Origin: SZUA-36 sp964650905
GTDB taxonomy: Bacteria > Pseudomonadota > Gammaproteobacteria > Xanthomonadales > SZUA-36
DNA length: 64,000 nucleotides
Reading direction: 5' to 3'
Assembly (NCBI GenBank): GCA_964650905.1
Contig: CAZYVH010000003.1
Location: forward strand, 1 to 64,000
Positions 45,933-55,054 of this stretch are shown here, piece by piece. Each line of letters begins with the position of its first letter. The stretch's first letter is position 1. Made by a program: the position numbers and the translations under genes. A model generated the notes under the pieces. That model was not told the DNA's origin. It did not search any database and worked only from the letters and a program-made list of their open reading frames with translations.

Positions 45933-47044
45933 ATGCCCGCAACCACCGGTGGTGTGTTCATGTATTGGATATTACCGCCACCCAGACACACATCGCCAGC
46001 ATACAGGACGACCGATTGACCGGGGGTCACCGCACGTTGTGGTGCTGAAAAAATGACCTGCATGTGGTCATCGCCAAGCATTTCGACCTGTACCGGTTGG
46101 TCCTGCTGGCGATAGCGCACCCTGGCGGTTAAGGGCGTGCCAGGTTCAGGTGCTTCTCCCGACACCCATGCCAGTTGATTTGCCTCAAGACGGGTGGACA
46201 TCAGCCATGGGTGTTCGTGTCCCTGGGCGGCATACAGGATGTTGTTTTCCATGTCCTTGTGCAGGACATACCAGGGTGCGTCCGGATAACCTCTGACGCC
46301 GCCGATGCCGAGCCCCTGGCGTTGTCCGAGTGTGTAAAACATCAAGCCATCATGTGTACCGATAAGCTGCTCGTGGGGTGTACGGATTTCTCCCTTAACT
46401 GCGGGCAGGTAGCTGGCCAGGAATGCTTTGAAATTACGTTCACCGATAAAACAGATACCGGTACTGTCCTTTTTGTCATACACCGCAAAACCGGCTTTTT
46501 CAGCCATGCGCCTGACCGTTGGTTTTTTCAGTTCACCGACTGGAAACAGTGTTTTGGCCAATTGCTGATGACCAACCGCATAGAGAAAATAGCTTTGATC
46601 CTTGTTCGGGTCGCGACCTTTTAACAAACGGCTTTTGCCATCCTTTGCATCGCTGCGCACGTAATGCCCGGTCGCAATCAAGTCAGCACCCAAGTCCTCT
46701 GCGTGCTCCAGGAAGGTTTTGAACTTGATTTCGCGGTTGCACAAAACATCCGGGTTTGGTGTGCGCCCGGCCTGGTATTCGGCCAGAAATTCCGTAAAAA
46801 CATTATCCCAGTACTCTGCGGCAAAATTGCGGGTATGCAGCCTGATACCAAGAATTTGGGCCACCGACTCGGCATCGGCCTTGTCTTCGCTTGCGGCACA
46901 TTCTCCCAGTCGGTCGTCCTCTTCCCAGTTTTTCATAAACATGGCCTCGATATCCTGGCCCTGCAGTTGCAATAGTGAAGCCGCCACCGCTGAATCCACA
47001 CCGCCGGACATGGCCACCATGATTTTGCCGTTATGTTCGCCCAT
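45929..47044 (-). CDS. mnmA: tRNA-specific 2-thiouridylase
   Basis: The enzyme of about 371 residues puts sulfur on U34 of tRNA-Lys, Glu and Gln. It has the PP-loop MSGGVDSAVAASLL, the catalytic cysteines in NPDVLCNREIKF and STGICFIGERNF, and TRYDPKR-like C-terminal sequence. The start at 47044 begins MGEHNGKIMVAMSGG; the longer frame runs towards clpS. It is divergent from clpS with 65 nt between. Confidence 0.96.
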   Translation of the reverse strand: MGEHNGKIMVAMSGGVDSAVAASLLQLQGQDIEAMFMKNWEEDDRLGECAASEDKADAESVAQILGIRLHTRNFAAEYWDNVFTEFLAEYQAGRTPNPDVLCNREIKFKTFLEHAEDLGADLIATGHYVRSDAKDGKSRLLKGRDPNKDQSYFLYAVGHQQLAKTLFPVGELKKPTVRRMAEKAGFAVYDKKDSTGICFIGERNFKAFLASYLPAVKGEIRTPHEQLIGTHDGLMFYTLGQRQGLGIGGVRGYPDAPWYVLHKDMENNILYAAQGHEHPWLMSTRLEANQLAWVSGEAPEPGTPLTARVRYRQQDQPVQVEMLGDDHMQVIFSAPQRAVTPGQSVVLYAGDVCLGGGNIQYMNTPPVVAGI

Positions 47045-47109
47045 TAAAACTGTAAATGGGGTCAAAGACGCGAAGGTCAATTGCTAAAAAGTGTTATAAA
47101 ATACCTGCA

Positions 47110-47430
47110 ATGAGCAAGGAACCTGAATCACAACACAATCGCGGACTGGCCGTCGAAGAAGTCCGCCCCGAGGTCAAGCCACCACCGATGTACAAAGTGG
47201 TGTTGCTGAACGACGACTTTACACCGATGGATTTCGTGGTCGATGTTATCCAGACTTTTTTTGGTCTGGGGCATGACCGGGCCACCCAGATCATGTTACA
47301 CGTACACACAAGAGGCAAGGGCATATGCGGTATTTTCACACTCGAAATTGCTGAAACCAAGGTTGTCCAGGTCAACGAATATGCACGCCAGAATGAACAT
47401 CCGCTCCAATGTGCATTGGAAAAAGCTTGA
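47110..47430 (+). CDS. clpS: ATP-dependent Clp protease adaptor
   Basis: The 106-residue adaptor shows PPMYKVVLLNDDFTPMDFVV, LHVHTRGKGICGIFTLEIAE and a tail ENEHPLQC-like as RQNEHPLQCALEKA. ClpS delivers N-degron substrates to ClpA, encoded 63 nt downstream. The ATG at 47110 gives the usual length with an unstructured N-terminal extension. Confidence 0.97.
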   Translation: MSKEPESQHNRGLAVEEVRPEVKPPPMYKVVLLNDDFTPMDFVVDVIQTFFGLGHDRATQIMLHVHTRGKGICGIFTLEIAETKVVQVNEYARQNEHPLQCALEKA

Positions 47431-47493
47431 ACCGTGGCACTATTGTCCGGTCACATGAAATAGTGCAACCATGAGCGGACTGGAGACACCCTG

Positions 47494-49800
47494 ATGTTCA
47501 ACAAGGAACTGGAAGTTACCATCAGCCAGGCTTACCAGGAAGCCCGTAGTGCGAGTCACGAATTCCTGACGGTTGAACACCTGTTGCTGGCATTGCTGGA
47601 TAACAGCTCAGCGCTGTCGGTATTGAGTGCCTGTGGTGTGGATATCGCTGGTCTGGAGACGGCGCTTCGCAACACGCTCAAGGACACCGTACCCATTCTT
47701 GCCGAAGAGGAAGGCCGGGACACCCAACCGACCATCGGCTTTCAACGGGTATTGCAAAGGGCCTTATACCATGTCCAGTCTTCCGGCAAACAAGAGGTTG
47801 TCGGCTCAAATGTCCTGGTTGCAATTTTCAGTGAGAAAGATTCCTACGCCACCTACCTGCTAAACAAGTTCGATGTCACACGCCTGGACGTGATTAACTA
47901 TATTTCCCATGGTATTTCACCACTTGAAAAAGAACCGGATCCCGACACTGCAAACGTCGAACAGGATACCTCCGGTGAATCAGTCGACGCCCGTAAAAGT
48001 GCCTTGGACAATTTTACAGCCAACCTCAACGAGCGTGCTCGCGAAGGAAAAATTGATCCGTTAATCGGGCGCGGGAGTGAGATTGAGAGAACCATCCAGG
48101 TACTCTGTCGCCGGCGCAAAAACAATCCCTTGTTCGTTGGCGAAGCGGGCGTTGGCAAGACCGCCATGGCGGAGGGCCTGGCCCTGCGGATTACCCTCAA
48201 TGAAGTACCGGAGGTGCTCGAGGATGCAATAATTTTTGCACTGGATCTGGGTGCCCTGCTGGCTGGTACCAAGTACCGCGGCGATTTTGAGAAACGTCTC
48301 AAGGCGGTATTGGCTGAATTGTACGCTACCGAGGGTGCAATACTTTTCATCGATGAAATTCATACCATCATTGGTGCCGGCGCCGCGTCCGGTGGCGTCA
48401 TGGATGCGTCGAACCTGATCAAGCCGATGCTGGCTTCAGGTGAATTGCGTTGCATTGGTTCCACCACATTCCAGGAATTTCGTGGTGTATTTGAAAAAGA
48501 CCGGGCCCTGGCACGGCGTTTTCAGAAGATTGACATTGTTGAACCCACTGTCCAGGAGACCATTGACATCCTGCGTGGCCTCAAAACCCGTTTCGGAGAA
48601 CACCACAATGTTGAATATACCGATGAGGCGCTGAGTGCCGCCGCAGAATTGTCCAGCCGGCACATCATTGACAGGCACCTGCCGGATAAAGCCATCGATG
48701 TGATCGATGAGGCGGGAGCACGGCAGCGCATGTTACCTGAAAATGAACGCAAAAGACGACTTGACGAACATGATATCGAGACCGTGATTGCCCACATGGC
48801 GCGGATCCCCCCGAAGCAGGTATCGCGTTCGGACAGGGATGCACTGCGTAACCTGGACCGTGATCTGAAGCTGACCGTATTTGGACAGGATGAGGCCATT
48901 GAAGCATTGACTTCTGCGATCAAGATGGCCCGTTCAGGTCTTGGTGAGGAAGACCACCCAATCGGTTCGTTTCTGTTTGCCGGGCCGACCGGTGTCGGCA
49001 AGACCGAGGTGACCCGGCAACTTGCCATGGTCATGGGTATCGAGCTGATACGGTTTGATATGTCGGAATACATGGAGGCGCACTCGGTTTCCCGGATGGT
49101 TGGCGCACCGCCCGGCTACGTCGGTTTTGACCAGGGTGGTTTGTTGACCGAAGCGGTCACACGCAACCCGCATGCCGTCCTGTTGCTGGATGAAATCGAA
49201 AAGGCTCACCCGGACGTCTACAACATGCTTTTGCAGATCATGGACCATGGCACACTCACCGATACCAATGGCCGTGAGGCTGATTTTCGCAACGTTATCC
49301 TGGTCATGACCACCAATGCGGGTGCGCAGCAGAGTGCCAGACGTGTCATCGGCTTCACCGATCAGGATCACGAACCGGATTCCACCGAGGCCATCCGCAG
49401 GACATTTACACCGGAATTTCGTAACCGGCTGGACGCGGTGATCCAGTTCAAGGCGCTGGATTTCAACATTGTACTGCTGATCGTTGACAAATTTATCCTT
49501 GAGCTTGAAGCCCAACTGGCGTTGAAGGATGTCAGTATCGGCGTGTCCACGGCGGCGCGCGAATGGCTGGCAGAGCAGGGCTTTGACAGGCAGATGGGCG
49601 CGCGACCGATGAAGCGGGTCATTCAGGACCAGATCAAACGCCGCCTGGCAGACGACCTGTTGTTCGGCGACCTGGCGGCAGGCGGGGAAGTGGGGATTAC
49701 CTTGTCGAAGAAAGACAAGAACCCATTGAAAATTCGCACCCGGCCAAAACTGGAGCCACAAAAGGCATTGCCGGCAGCAACGGAATCAGAAGACGGCTAA
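47494..49800 (+). CDS. clpA: ATP-dependent Clp protease ATP-binding subunit ClpA
   Basis: The 768-residue Hsp100 unfoldase has the Clp-N domain (SHEFLTVEHLLLALLDN), a first AAA module with GEAGVGKTAMAEGLA, and a second with GPTGVGKTEVTRQL and LLLDEIEKAHPDVYN. It works with ClpP, which is not encoded here, and ClpS. Its stop is 3 nt from the convergent infA stop. Confidence 0.97.
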   Translation: MFNKELEVTISQAYQEARSASHEFLTVEHLLLALLDNSSALSVLSACGVDIAGLETALRNTLKDTVPILAEEEGRDTQPTIGFQRVLQRALYHVQSSGKQEVVGSNVLVAIFSEKDSYATYLLNKFDVTRLDVINYISHGISPLEKEPDPDTANVEQDTSGESVDARKSALDNFTANLNERAREGKIDPLIGRGSEIERTIQVLCRRRKNNPLFVGEAGVGKTAMAEGLALRITLNEVPEVLEDAIIFALDLGALLAGTKYRGDFEKRLKAVLAELYATEGAILFIDEIHTIIGAGAASGGVMDASNLIKPMLASGELRCIGSTTFQEFRGVFEKDRALARRFQKIDIVEPTVQETIDILRGLKTRFGEHHNVEYTDEALSAAAELSSRHIIDRHLPDKAIDVIDEAGARQRMLPENERKRRLDEHDIETVIAHMARIPPKQVSRSDRDALRNLDRDLKLTVFGQDEAIEALTSAIKMARSGLGEEDHPIGSFLFAGPTGVGKTEVTRQLAMVMGIELIRFDMSEYMEAHSVSRMVGAPPGYVGFDQGGLLTEAVTRNPHAVLLLDEIEKAHPDVYNMLLQIMDHGTLTDTNGREADFRNVILVMTTNAGAQQSARRVIGFTDQDHEPDSTEAIRRTFTPEFRNRLDAVIQFKALDFNIVLLIVDKFILELEAQLALKDVSIGVSTAAREWLAEQGFDRQMGARPMKRVIQDQIKRRLADDLLFGDLAAGGEVGITLSKKDKNPLKIRTRPKLEPQKALPAATESEDG

Positions 49801-49803
49801 CCG

Positions 49804-50022
49804 TCATTTCATACGGTAGGTGATACGTCCCTTGGAAAGGTCGTAGGGTGTCAGTTCGACCTTGACCATGTCACCGGTGAGTATCCTGATATAGTGTTTA
49901 CGCATCCGCCCGGAGATGTGCGCGGTCACGACATGGCCATTTTCAAGCTCAACTTTAAAAAGCGTATTCGGCAAGGTATCGAGTACCTTGCCTTCCATTT
50001 CAATTACATCTTCTTTTACCAT
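49804..50022 (-). CDS. infA: Translation initiation factor IF-1
   Basis: The 72-residue OB-fold protein reads VKEDVIEMEGKVLDTLPNTL at its start and ends LTPYDLSKGRITYRMK, nearly invariant among proteobacteria. I chose the ATG at 50022; the longer frame adds a non-conserved leader. Placement beside clpA is typical of the group. Confidence 0.97.
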   Translation of the reverse strand: MVKEDVIEMEGKVLDTLPNTLFKVELENGHVVTAHISGRMRKHYIRILTGDMVKVELTPYDLSKGRITYRMK

Positions 50023-50113
50023 GATTTCCCATGCCATTATCAGGTGGCGGTATTGTGCCACTGACTGGCCGGCTTCGGTAGGGGGTAAGGTGATTTATAT
50101 TGGCTTTGTATGG

Positions 50114-50141
50114 TTGACACTACTGGCCTTTTGGCTACAAT
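50114..50141 (+). promoter_or_regulatory. Sigma-70 promoter of the tRNA-Gly/tRNA-Cys operon
   Basis: TTGACA (50114-50119), a 16-nt spacer and TACAAT (50136-50141) lie 13 nt before the tRNA-Gly gene. The following sequence ACGCCCCC is a GC-rich discriminator as in stringently controlled stable-RNA promoters. Confidence 0.85.
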
Positions 50142-50154
50142 ACGCCCCCTTACT

Positions 50155-50230
<76 letters not shown>

Positions 50231-50274
50231 GTTTTAAATGCCCGTCACGAGGTGTGCACGGGTACGCTTCACGG

Positions 50275-50348
50275 GGCCAGGTGGCAGAGTGGTTATGCTG
50301 CGGCCTGCAAAGCCGTCTACGCCGGTTCGATTCCGACCCTGGCCTCCA
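50275..50348 (+). tRNA. tRNA-Cys(GCA)
   Basis: A 74-nt cloverleaf: acceptor GGCCAGG pairs with CCTGGCC, anticodon loop CTGCAAA (anticodon GCA), T-loop GTTCGATTC, and encoded TCCA end. It lies 44 nt after tRNA-Gly and is likely on the same transcript. Confidence 0.97.
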
Positions 50349-50360
50349 TTATCCTCATTC

Positions 50361-50391
50361 AAGACGTCTCAGGAAACCCCTGAAAGTCTTG
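50361..50391 (+). terminator. Possible terminator of the tRNA operon
   Basis: An imperfect hairpin (AAGAC...GTCTT outer arms, CAGG...CCTG inner arms) lies just after tRNA-Cys, followed by a T-rich stretch about 10 nt further on. Folding support is moderate. Confidence 0.4.
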
Positions 50392-50551
50392 CTGTGCCCT
50401 TGTTTTGTTCTCCTGGAACGGCGGCGAAAACGAATTCAGGGAACTTTAGCTTACAATGTATCCAGATTTGCCGGTTTTTTAAGCCCAGGTCTTGAACCCT
50501 GCCTGTCATTTGCGTTCCAATAAATTTCGTATGAGTAGAAACACATAGAAA

Positions 50552-52537
50552 ATGCCTTTCGCTAAGCGTAAAAGAGCACCTGCCGCAGCCTTGCAAATCT
50601 GTCTGGTAATGCTGTCGGTAGTGTCAGCGGCGATCGTCGCTGGCTGTGCAGGCACCGCGCAGGGTATCGACAGTTCGGTTTATTCCCGTCTCAAAGCCGG
50701 GAAAGCGACCAGCCAGACCACGCCCGAGGCTGCCGCCCTGGTGATCATTCGCTACCCGGCCATGATCCATGATTATGCTGAAAACCTGTATGTCAGTTCT
50801 TTTGCGATCAAGGCCATTGGCGGTGAGGTCACCACCTCGACGGCAAAATCGCAGGCCGCCAGAATTGCACAATCGGTGGTTGAGAAGTCCAGTTATTACG
50901 CGATGTCGCTGTACCGTGAATTAAAAGCTGAGCTGCCCGAAGCTTCTGTGCTGTTATCACCGCATATCATCGCGTGGGATAAGAAACGCCAGTTGTACAC
51001 ACGCCCGATACTTGCAACAGAACAGGTACCCAGCGTCCTGACCATCGACTTTAACGTTTATTCCTATCCCGACATCAACAAGATCATGGATTCGCCACCC
51101 GTCACGTTTGGCGACCTGGTGACACCGCTCATCGTTGTGAAAGGCAACCGCTGGATACAGCCAGCCTTAAATGGCCTGTTGATAGCCAGTCCGCCGCTGG
51201 CCAGTTCTGCCTGGCGTCAGGCAACCAGGGACGGTGAACGGCATTTCAATTCACGTCTTGAGGGCAGGGGAGACGATGAGGTTGCTTCACTGGACTTTAT
51301 CGCTTTTTTGCGTGAGCGTAACAAAAACACCCTGCAGATACCCTTCAAAACGGCAATGGCGGGGAGTAGCGGTTCGTTCGCCATCGAACAATACCCCTTG
51401 GAAAAAATACAGATGGACGGTGCGGCCATTGCAGCCCTGGAAGATGATGGTTCAGTTGATCCATTCGTCAGCGGTTTTGTTAAAGGCGCGAGCAGACGTA
51501 TCATCGATATGCTCAGTTCGATCGATCAAGAGCGGGCGACATTTTTTGCCCGTCAGAGGGCCCTGGGCCGTTTTGATCCCGAGCTTGCAAATGTATTTTT
51601 TGTGCAGTCCGGGGACGAGAGTGTACGGGCACGTCTGCAACTTGCCGAGGCCCTCGTGGGTGCCGAGAGGACGTTTCTTGCGGCGCAATCCGACAGTATT
51701 TACGAGGGAACCTATGCGGGCAGTTACGGTTTAAAAATGCGCAAAATTATCGCAGCGGAATACCGCATGCTTGAGCAACGCCGGCACCTGGCACGCAAAC
51801 AAAATATAACCACGGCGGTCGCGGCCATCGCCCTGGCCGGTTCGGTATATGGTACTGCCGTGGCATCGACTTCGGCGGGCGCGGCGAGTGTAGCGGCGGT
51901 GTCAGGCGCAGCGCTGGGTGGTTCCGTGTGGGCCATGCACCAGTCGTTTGAGACCAGGACCGAGTCTGAAGAGGTCGGCAAGTATTTCATGGCCCGCATG
52001 GCACCCGCTTTTGACCGACAGATGTCTGTGCAGATGGAATGGCTAGAGTCAAAAGAAGTGATCACGGCAAAGGGCTTCGCCGAATTCAGAAACAAGACCC
52101 TGAGTCTGTACCAGTCACGGGTCAGGACCATGCGTATCAGTGGTAGCGAACACTGCCGCTTCAAACACCCGGGGTTAAGGCAAACAGGGCGCTGGTATGG
52201 GGTGTGTCAACACGGCCTGGCAAGTGGCCGGGGATACGGATTGATCAGGAACGGGCAGGGCGACAGCGTGGAATACCTTGGTGAGGCCAGAAAAGGGCTG
52301 GCATCCGGTACCGGTGGTATGATCATCAGGAAAGAGGGTCAGTTGGCTGCAAACTATTATGAGGGCTCATTCAAAAATGGCAGGCTCGACGGAACGGTGC
52401 GTATCGAAAAACCCGGTTCGCAACCTCAGTTGCGGCGTTTTAAAGCGGGTGTTGATGCAGGCAGGGGTAATGCAGATCTTTTACAGAGACTGAGCTTTGT
52501 CTCAAGCCAGGCAAGTGACCGGTCACTGAAGCCGTGA
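50552..52537 (+). CDS. Large lipoprotein of unknown function with C-terminal MORN-like segment
   Basis: The 661-residue protein has a lipoprotein signal ending VAGC (cysteine at residue 32). A long helical mature part follows, then a Gly/Ala-rich hydrophobic stretch (about residues 418-460) reminiscent of glycine-zipper membrane segments, and a C-terminal part with MORN-like repeats (YLGEARKGLASGTGGMI and YYEGSFKNGRLDGTVRI). I do not recognise the central part. It lies beside, but convergent to, the kinase/FHA/vWA operon and may belong to that system (inference). Confidence 0.75.
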   Translation: MPFAKRKRAPAAALQICLVMLSVVSAAIVAGCAGTAQGIDSSVYSRLKAGKATSQTTPEAAALVIIRYPAMIHDYAENLYVSSFAIKAIGGEVTTSTAKSQAARIAQSVVEKSSYYAMSLYRELKAELPEASVLLSPHIIAWDKKRQLYTRPILATEQVPSVLTIDFNVYSYPDINKIMDSPPVTFGDLVTPLIVVKGNRWIQPALNGLLIASPPLASSAWRQATRDGERHFNSRLEGRGDDEVASLDFIAFLRERNKNTLQIPFKTAMAGSSGSFAIEQYPLEKIQMDGAAIAALEDDGSVDPFVSGFVKGASRRIIDMLSSIDQERATFFARQRALGRFDPELANVFFVQSGDESVRARLQLAEALVGAERTFLAAQSDSIYEGTYAGSYGLKMRKIIAAEYRMLEQRRHLARKQNITTAVAAIALAGSVYGTAVASTSAGAASVAAVSGAALGGSVWAMHQSFETRTESEEVGKYFMARMAPAFDRQMSVQMEWLESKEVITAKGFAEFRNKTLSLYQSRVRTMRISGSEHCRFKHPGLRQTGRWYGVCQHGLASGRGYGLIRNGQGDSVEYLGEARKGLASGTGGMIIRKEGQLAANYYEGSFKNGRLDGTVRIEKPGSQPQLRRFKAGVDAGRGNADLLQRLSFVSSQASDRSLKP

Positions 52538-52545
52538 TTCGTTCG

Positions 52546-52794
52546 CTAACCCGGACATTTCATCAAGGATCCGGGAATTGCGCTGTAGCTGGCAAAACAG
52601 TCTGGCCGATCGTTCGAATAAGCATAGCGGTAGCTATGGTGTGAGAAGGATCGACCGAAATGTGAAGCCAGATGCTGTGCAAAACCGGATAGGACAAACT
52701 GTCTTTTTTGAAAAATACTACAAACATGCATAATCATTTGTTTTCATGAAAATTTATCATTTTATCGTCCGCCTTGGTGAAATGTCCGGGCTAA
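52546..52794. repeat. MITE-like element C with 23-nt terminal inverted repeats
   Basis: Ends CTAACCCGGACATTTCATCA plus AGG (52546-52568) and, inverted, 52772-52794 match at 20 of 23 positions by eye. The same right-end sequence GGTGAAATGTCCGGGCTAA occurs at 28552-28570. The 249-nt element has no coding capacity of its own and starts 9 nt after the lipoprotein stop. Its right end contains the first codons of the next gene. No target-site duplication could be assigned with certainty. Confidence 0.8.
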
Positions 52795-53555
52795 CTACCA
52801 TGGTCTTTGTTGCCGGCGTGTTGCTGACGCCGCTGTTGTGCGCCGGTAGCATCAATTTCGTAACAATCGAGACGCTTCCACCCGGTGAACAATACCGGCA
52901 ACTCAGTCTGGTGCTGATGGTTGCCGCCGGGGCAGACCCGGCATTGGTTGACAGCCTGCTGCATGAATCCTCACAAAAAGAAGCGGATCAAGACTCAAGC
53001 TTTGACCCCGATGTCTATAAAACACCGCTCACCCGCATTGTCGACCAGCAAACAATGTTGAGCGGTGCAGCAAGGTTGTTGCGCTTTGCCAATCGCTCCC
53101 AGAAAGAGATTCGCGCCAAGCTGAGCGCCATCGAAGTTGCAAACCCGGTCCTTATCAGTATGCTGGACGGCCAGGCGGTCAGCGAAGATGCAATCATCAT
53201 CCGCAATGCAATCGCTGACAGCATCAGTTACGCCGGTCTGGAAGCTAAAACACTTGCCCATTTACTGGAGGCTTACAGGACACGCACACTGCGTCTTCGA
53301 AACGAAATGGAGTTTGCCAGTTTTAGTGCGGAACTTGACCGCATCACCGCCGAATCCATCCGCGCCGTCGGTGGTCAGTCGGATGCTTACCAGCGTATGT
53401 TTGATGACGAGGTGGTTGCCAAGGGTTTTAAACGGCAAATCGAGACGGCGGATTATATTTACAAGCGCGATAAGGCGTTTGATAAACACGCCGCCGAGAT
53501 GACCGAGGAAATCATCAAGAATGTGGTTGAGTCGCAAAGCGAAGTTAATCACTAA
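52746..53555 (+). CDS. Small exported protein of unknown function
   Basis: The 269-residue product has an N-terminal hydrophobic stretch (TTMVFVAGVLLTPLLCAGS) that could be a signal peptide or anchor, followed by a largely helical mature part with no domain I recognise. The first 16 or so codons lie inside the right end of a repeat element, so the start may have been created by it. Alternatives are ATG 52782 and ATG 52800, but only the first start gives a positively charged N-region. It is convergent with the minus-strand kinase operon. Confidence 0.65.
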   Translation: MKIYHFIVRLGEMSGLTTMVFVAGVLLTPLLCAGSINFVTIETLPPGEQYRQLSLVLMVAAGADPALVDSLLHESSQKEADQDSSFDPDVYKTPLTRIVDQQTMLSGAARLLRFANRSQKEIRAKLSAIEVANPVLISMLDGQAVSEDAIIIRNAIADSISYAGLEAKTLAHLLEAYRTRTLRLRNEMEFASFSAELDRITAESIRAVGGQSDAYQRMFDDEVVAKGFKRQIETADYIYKRDKAFDKHAAEMTEEIIKNVVESQSEVNH

Positions 53556-53609
53556 GTAGGACAAACATTGATGTCCGCCGGTCGGTGGAATCATCATGCA
53601 CTGACACAA

Positions 53610-53791
53610 CGGCTTGTGAGGGGGTGCCGGTGGCGGTGTCCGGGACCGTAATCCGTAGGGAACGGATTCCGAACGCCCATGGATGGCTAGTGTACTGCAT
53701 CGTACACTAAAGTGTGTCCCGGAGACCGCTTCCGGTACCCCCGCCGAGCACACTCGCAGGCGTAATCAACGTTGCTGGAATTCACAGTTAG
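53610..53791. repeat. Intergenic repeat element B between convergent genes
   Basis: The interval holds a long imperfect inverted repeat: GGGGTGCCGGTGGCGGTG near 53620 with its counterpart GGAGACCGCTTCCGGTACCC near 53721, plus inner hairpins AATCCGT...ACGGATT and GTGTAC...GTACAC. The part 53709-53779 matches element A (28487-28557), and the end 53767-53791 is the inverted copy of 28378-28402. The stop codon of the minus-strand Ser/Gln-rich gene (53788-53790) lies in this end. The left boundary is approximate. Confidence 0.8.
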
Positions 53792-55050
53792 CCGTCACCG
53801 TCTCCATCGGGCGGCTTGTCGGGTGACCCAGTGTCGGGTGTATTGCTGGCGGAACTGGCGGGTACACTGACACCCCGGGCATTGACCAGGTCCTTGATCG
53901 AAAGCGTATCCTTTGACCTGACCCTAAACTCGCTGGAATCCTTTACTGTCTGCTGTTCAGATGACTCATGCTCCCGGGCAGTGGAAGACGAAGCTTGCTG
54001 CTCGGATGATTCGCTTTCCTGGGCTGTGGAAGATGAAACCTGCTGCTCAGATGATTCGCTTTCCTGGGCTGCGGCGGGCGAGGCCTGCTGCTCAGATGAT
54101 TCGTTTTCCCGGGCTTCGTGTGATGAAGTCTGCTGGCTGGCTGATTGAGCTTGCTGTGTTGCAGACGATACTGCCTGCTGGTTGGCTGATTGGGCTTGCT
54201 GTGCTGCTGAAGATGTTGCCTGTTGGCTGGTCGATTGGGCAGCTTGTACCTTTGAGGAGGTGGCTTGCGGGTTGTTTGACGGCCTGTTTTGCGTCTCGCC
54301 CGGTGCCGCACCAGACGCACCCGCCATTCGGTTTTTCTGCAGGAACTGAAGCGCGCTCTGGGATGTACCGGCGGTGCTGGGCTCATCGGATTCATGGGCC
54401 GATGGCGAATAGCTGTCGTCTGCGTCCTGCTGCATGTCATTTTGCCCATCCTGTTGTGAGGATTGTTGCGCGACTGTTTGTGACTGCTTGGCGCCTTTTT
54501 GTCCAATTTGACCAGACACGGCGTCACCCGTTGGTGATGCCTGTCCTTTTTCACCAGCTTTTGCAGCCCGATCATTTGCGGCGTTGGCACGGGCGTAGTT
54601 TTCCGCTTCCCTTTGGTTGTATTTTTCCAGCAGTTCATCCCAGGCCGCCGCTTCCTGATTCTGTAAAGGACGATTATTGAGCGCTGCTTCGCTGGGTACG
54701 TACGGGTGTTTGATCCTGGCGTCCGAGGGGACCCACTGGTCACTCTCAAGGATTATCTCCCGCAACTGATTGCGCAGGTGTTTTTGTGACGCCTGGGGCA
54801 AGGCTTCAATTTTTTGCGGACCCGTTGGGGCCTCATAGGCAGCCAAGGGTAGTGTACTTCTTTTGATCCGGTCGTCTTTCAGTTCCATAAAGCGCCGGTA
54901 ATTATCCTCGCTGATTTCCACTTCCTGGCCTGTTTTCTGCGTGTCCTCATACGCCGGGTCTTCAGCGTCCTGGGCAAAAACCGGGGTAAAAAGTTCAGAC
55001 GCAGCAAAAACAAGCAATGTCGTGAATACGATTCTTCTCGTCATGCTCAT
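53788..55050 (-). CDS. Exported Ser/Gln-rich protein with seven 15-residue tandem repeats
   Basis: The product of about 420 residues has a signal peptide (MTRRIVFTTLLVFAASELFT, cleavage likely after PVFA), an acidic/helical N-terminal part with EDNYRRFMELKDDRIKRSTL, and a low-complexity Gln/Ser/Ala-rich region. In the last third, seven units of 15 residues follow one another (pattern S-x-x-Q-Q-x-x-S-S-x-x-Q-x-x-x). The tail is Pro/Gly/Asp-rich. I chose the ATG at 55050, 4 nt after the kinase stop with GGGAG upstream. It is the last gene of the operon. Function unknown; a structural or binding partner of the membrane complex is an inference. Confidence 0.75.
   Translation of the reverse strand: MSMTRRIVFTTLLVFAASELFTPVFAQDAEDPAYEDTQKTGQEVEISEDNYRRFMELKDDRIKRSTLPLAAYEAPTGPQKIEALPQASQKHLRNQLREIILESDQWVPSDARIKHPYVPSEAALNNRPLQNQEAAAWDELLEKYNQREAENYARANAANDRAAKAGEKGQASPTGDAVSGQIGQKGAKQSQTVAQQSSQQDGQNDMQQDADDSYSPSAHESDEPSTAGTSQSALQFLQKNRMAGASGAAPGETQNRPSNNPQATSSKVQAAQSTSQQATSSAAQQAQSANQQAVSSATQQAQSASQQTSSHEARENESSEQQASPAAAQESESSEQQVSSSTAQESESSEQQASSSTAREHESSEQQTVKDSSEFRVRSKDTLSIKDLVNARGVSVPASSASNTPDTGSPDKPPDGDGDG
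53951..54130. repeat. 45-bp tandem repeat inside the Ser/Gln-rich gene
   Basis: TGCTG-TTC/CTC-GATGA units start at 53951, 53996, 54041 and 54086, exactly 45 nt apart, and are strongly similar at DNA level. They encode the ESSEQQ units of the protein. Three more diverged units extend the same 15-codon register towards higher coordinates. Confidence 0.9.
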
Positions 55051-55054
55051 TAGC

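Noticed and set aside
52546..52794. Full insertion sequence with transposase
   Set aside because: Only 249 nt and no open frame for a transposase, so at most a non-autonomous element.
53951..54130. Regular 45-nt spacing considered as a CRISPR array
   Set aside because: Units are contiguous without unique spacers and encode protein repeats in frame.
53961..54680. Long plus-strand frame opposite the Ser/Gln-rich gene
   Set aside because: Repetitive DNA keeps the antisense frame open. The minus-strand frame has a signal peptide, a ribosome site and operon context.
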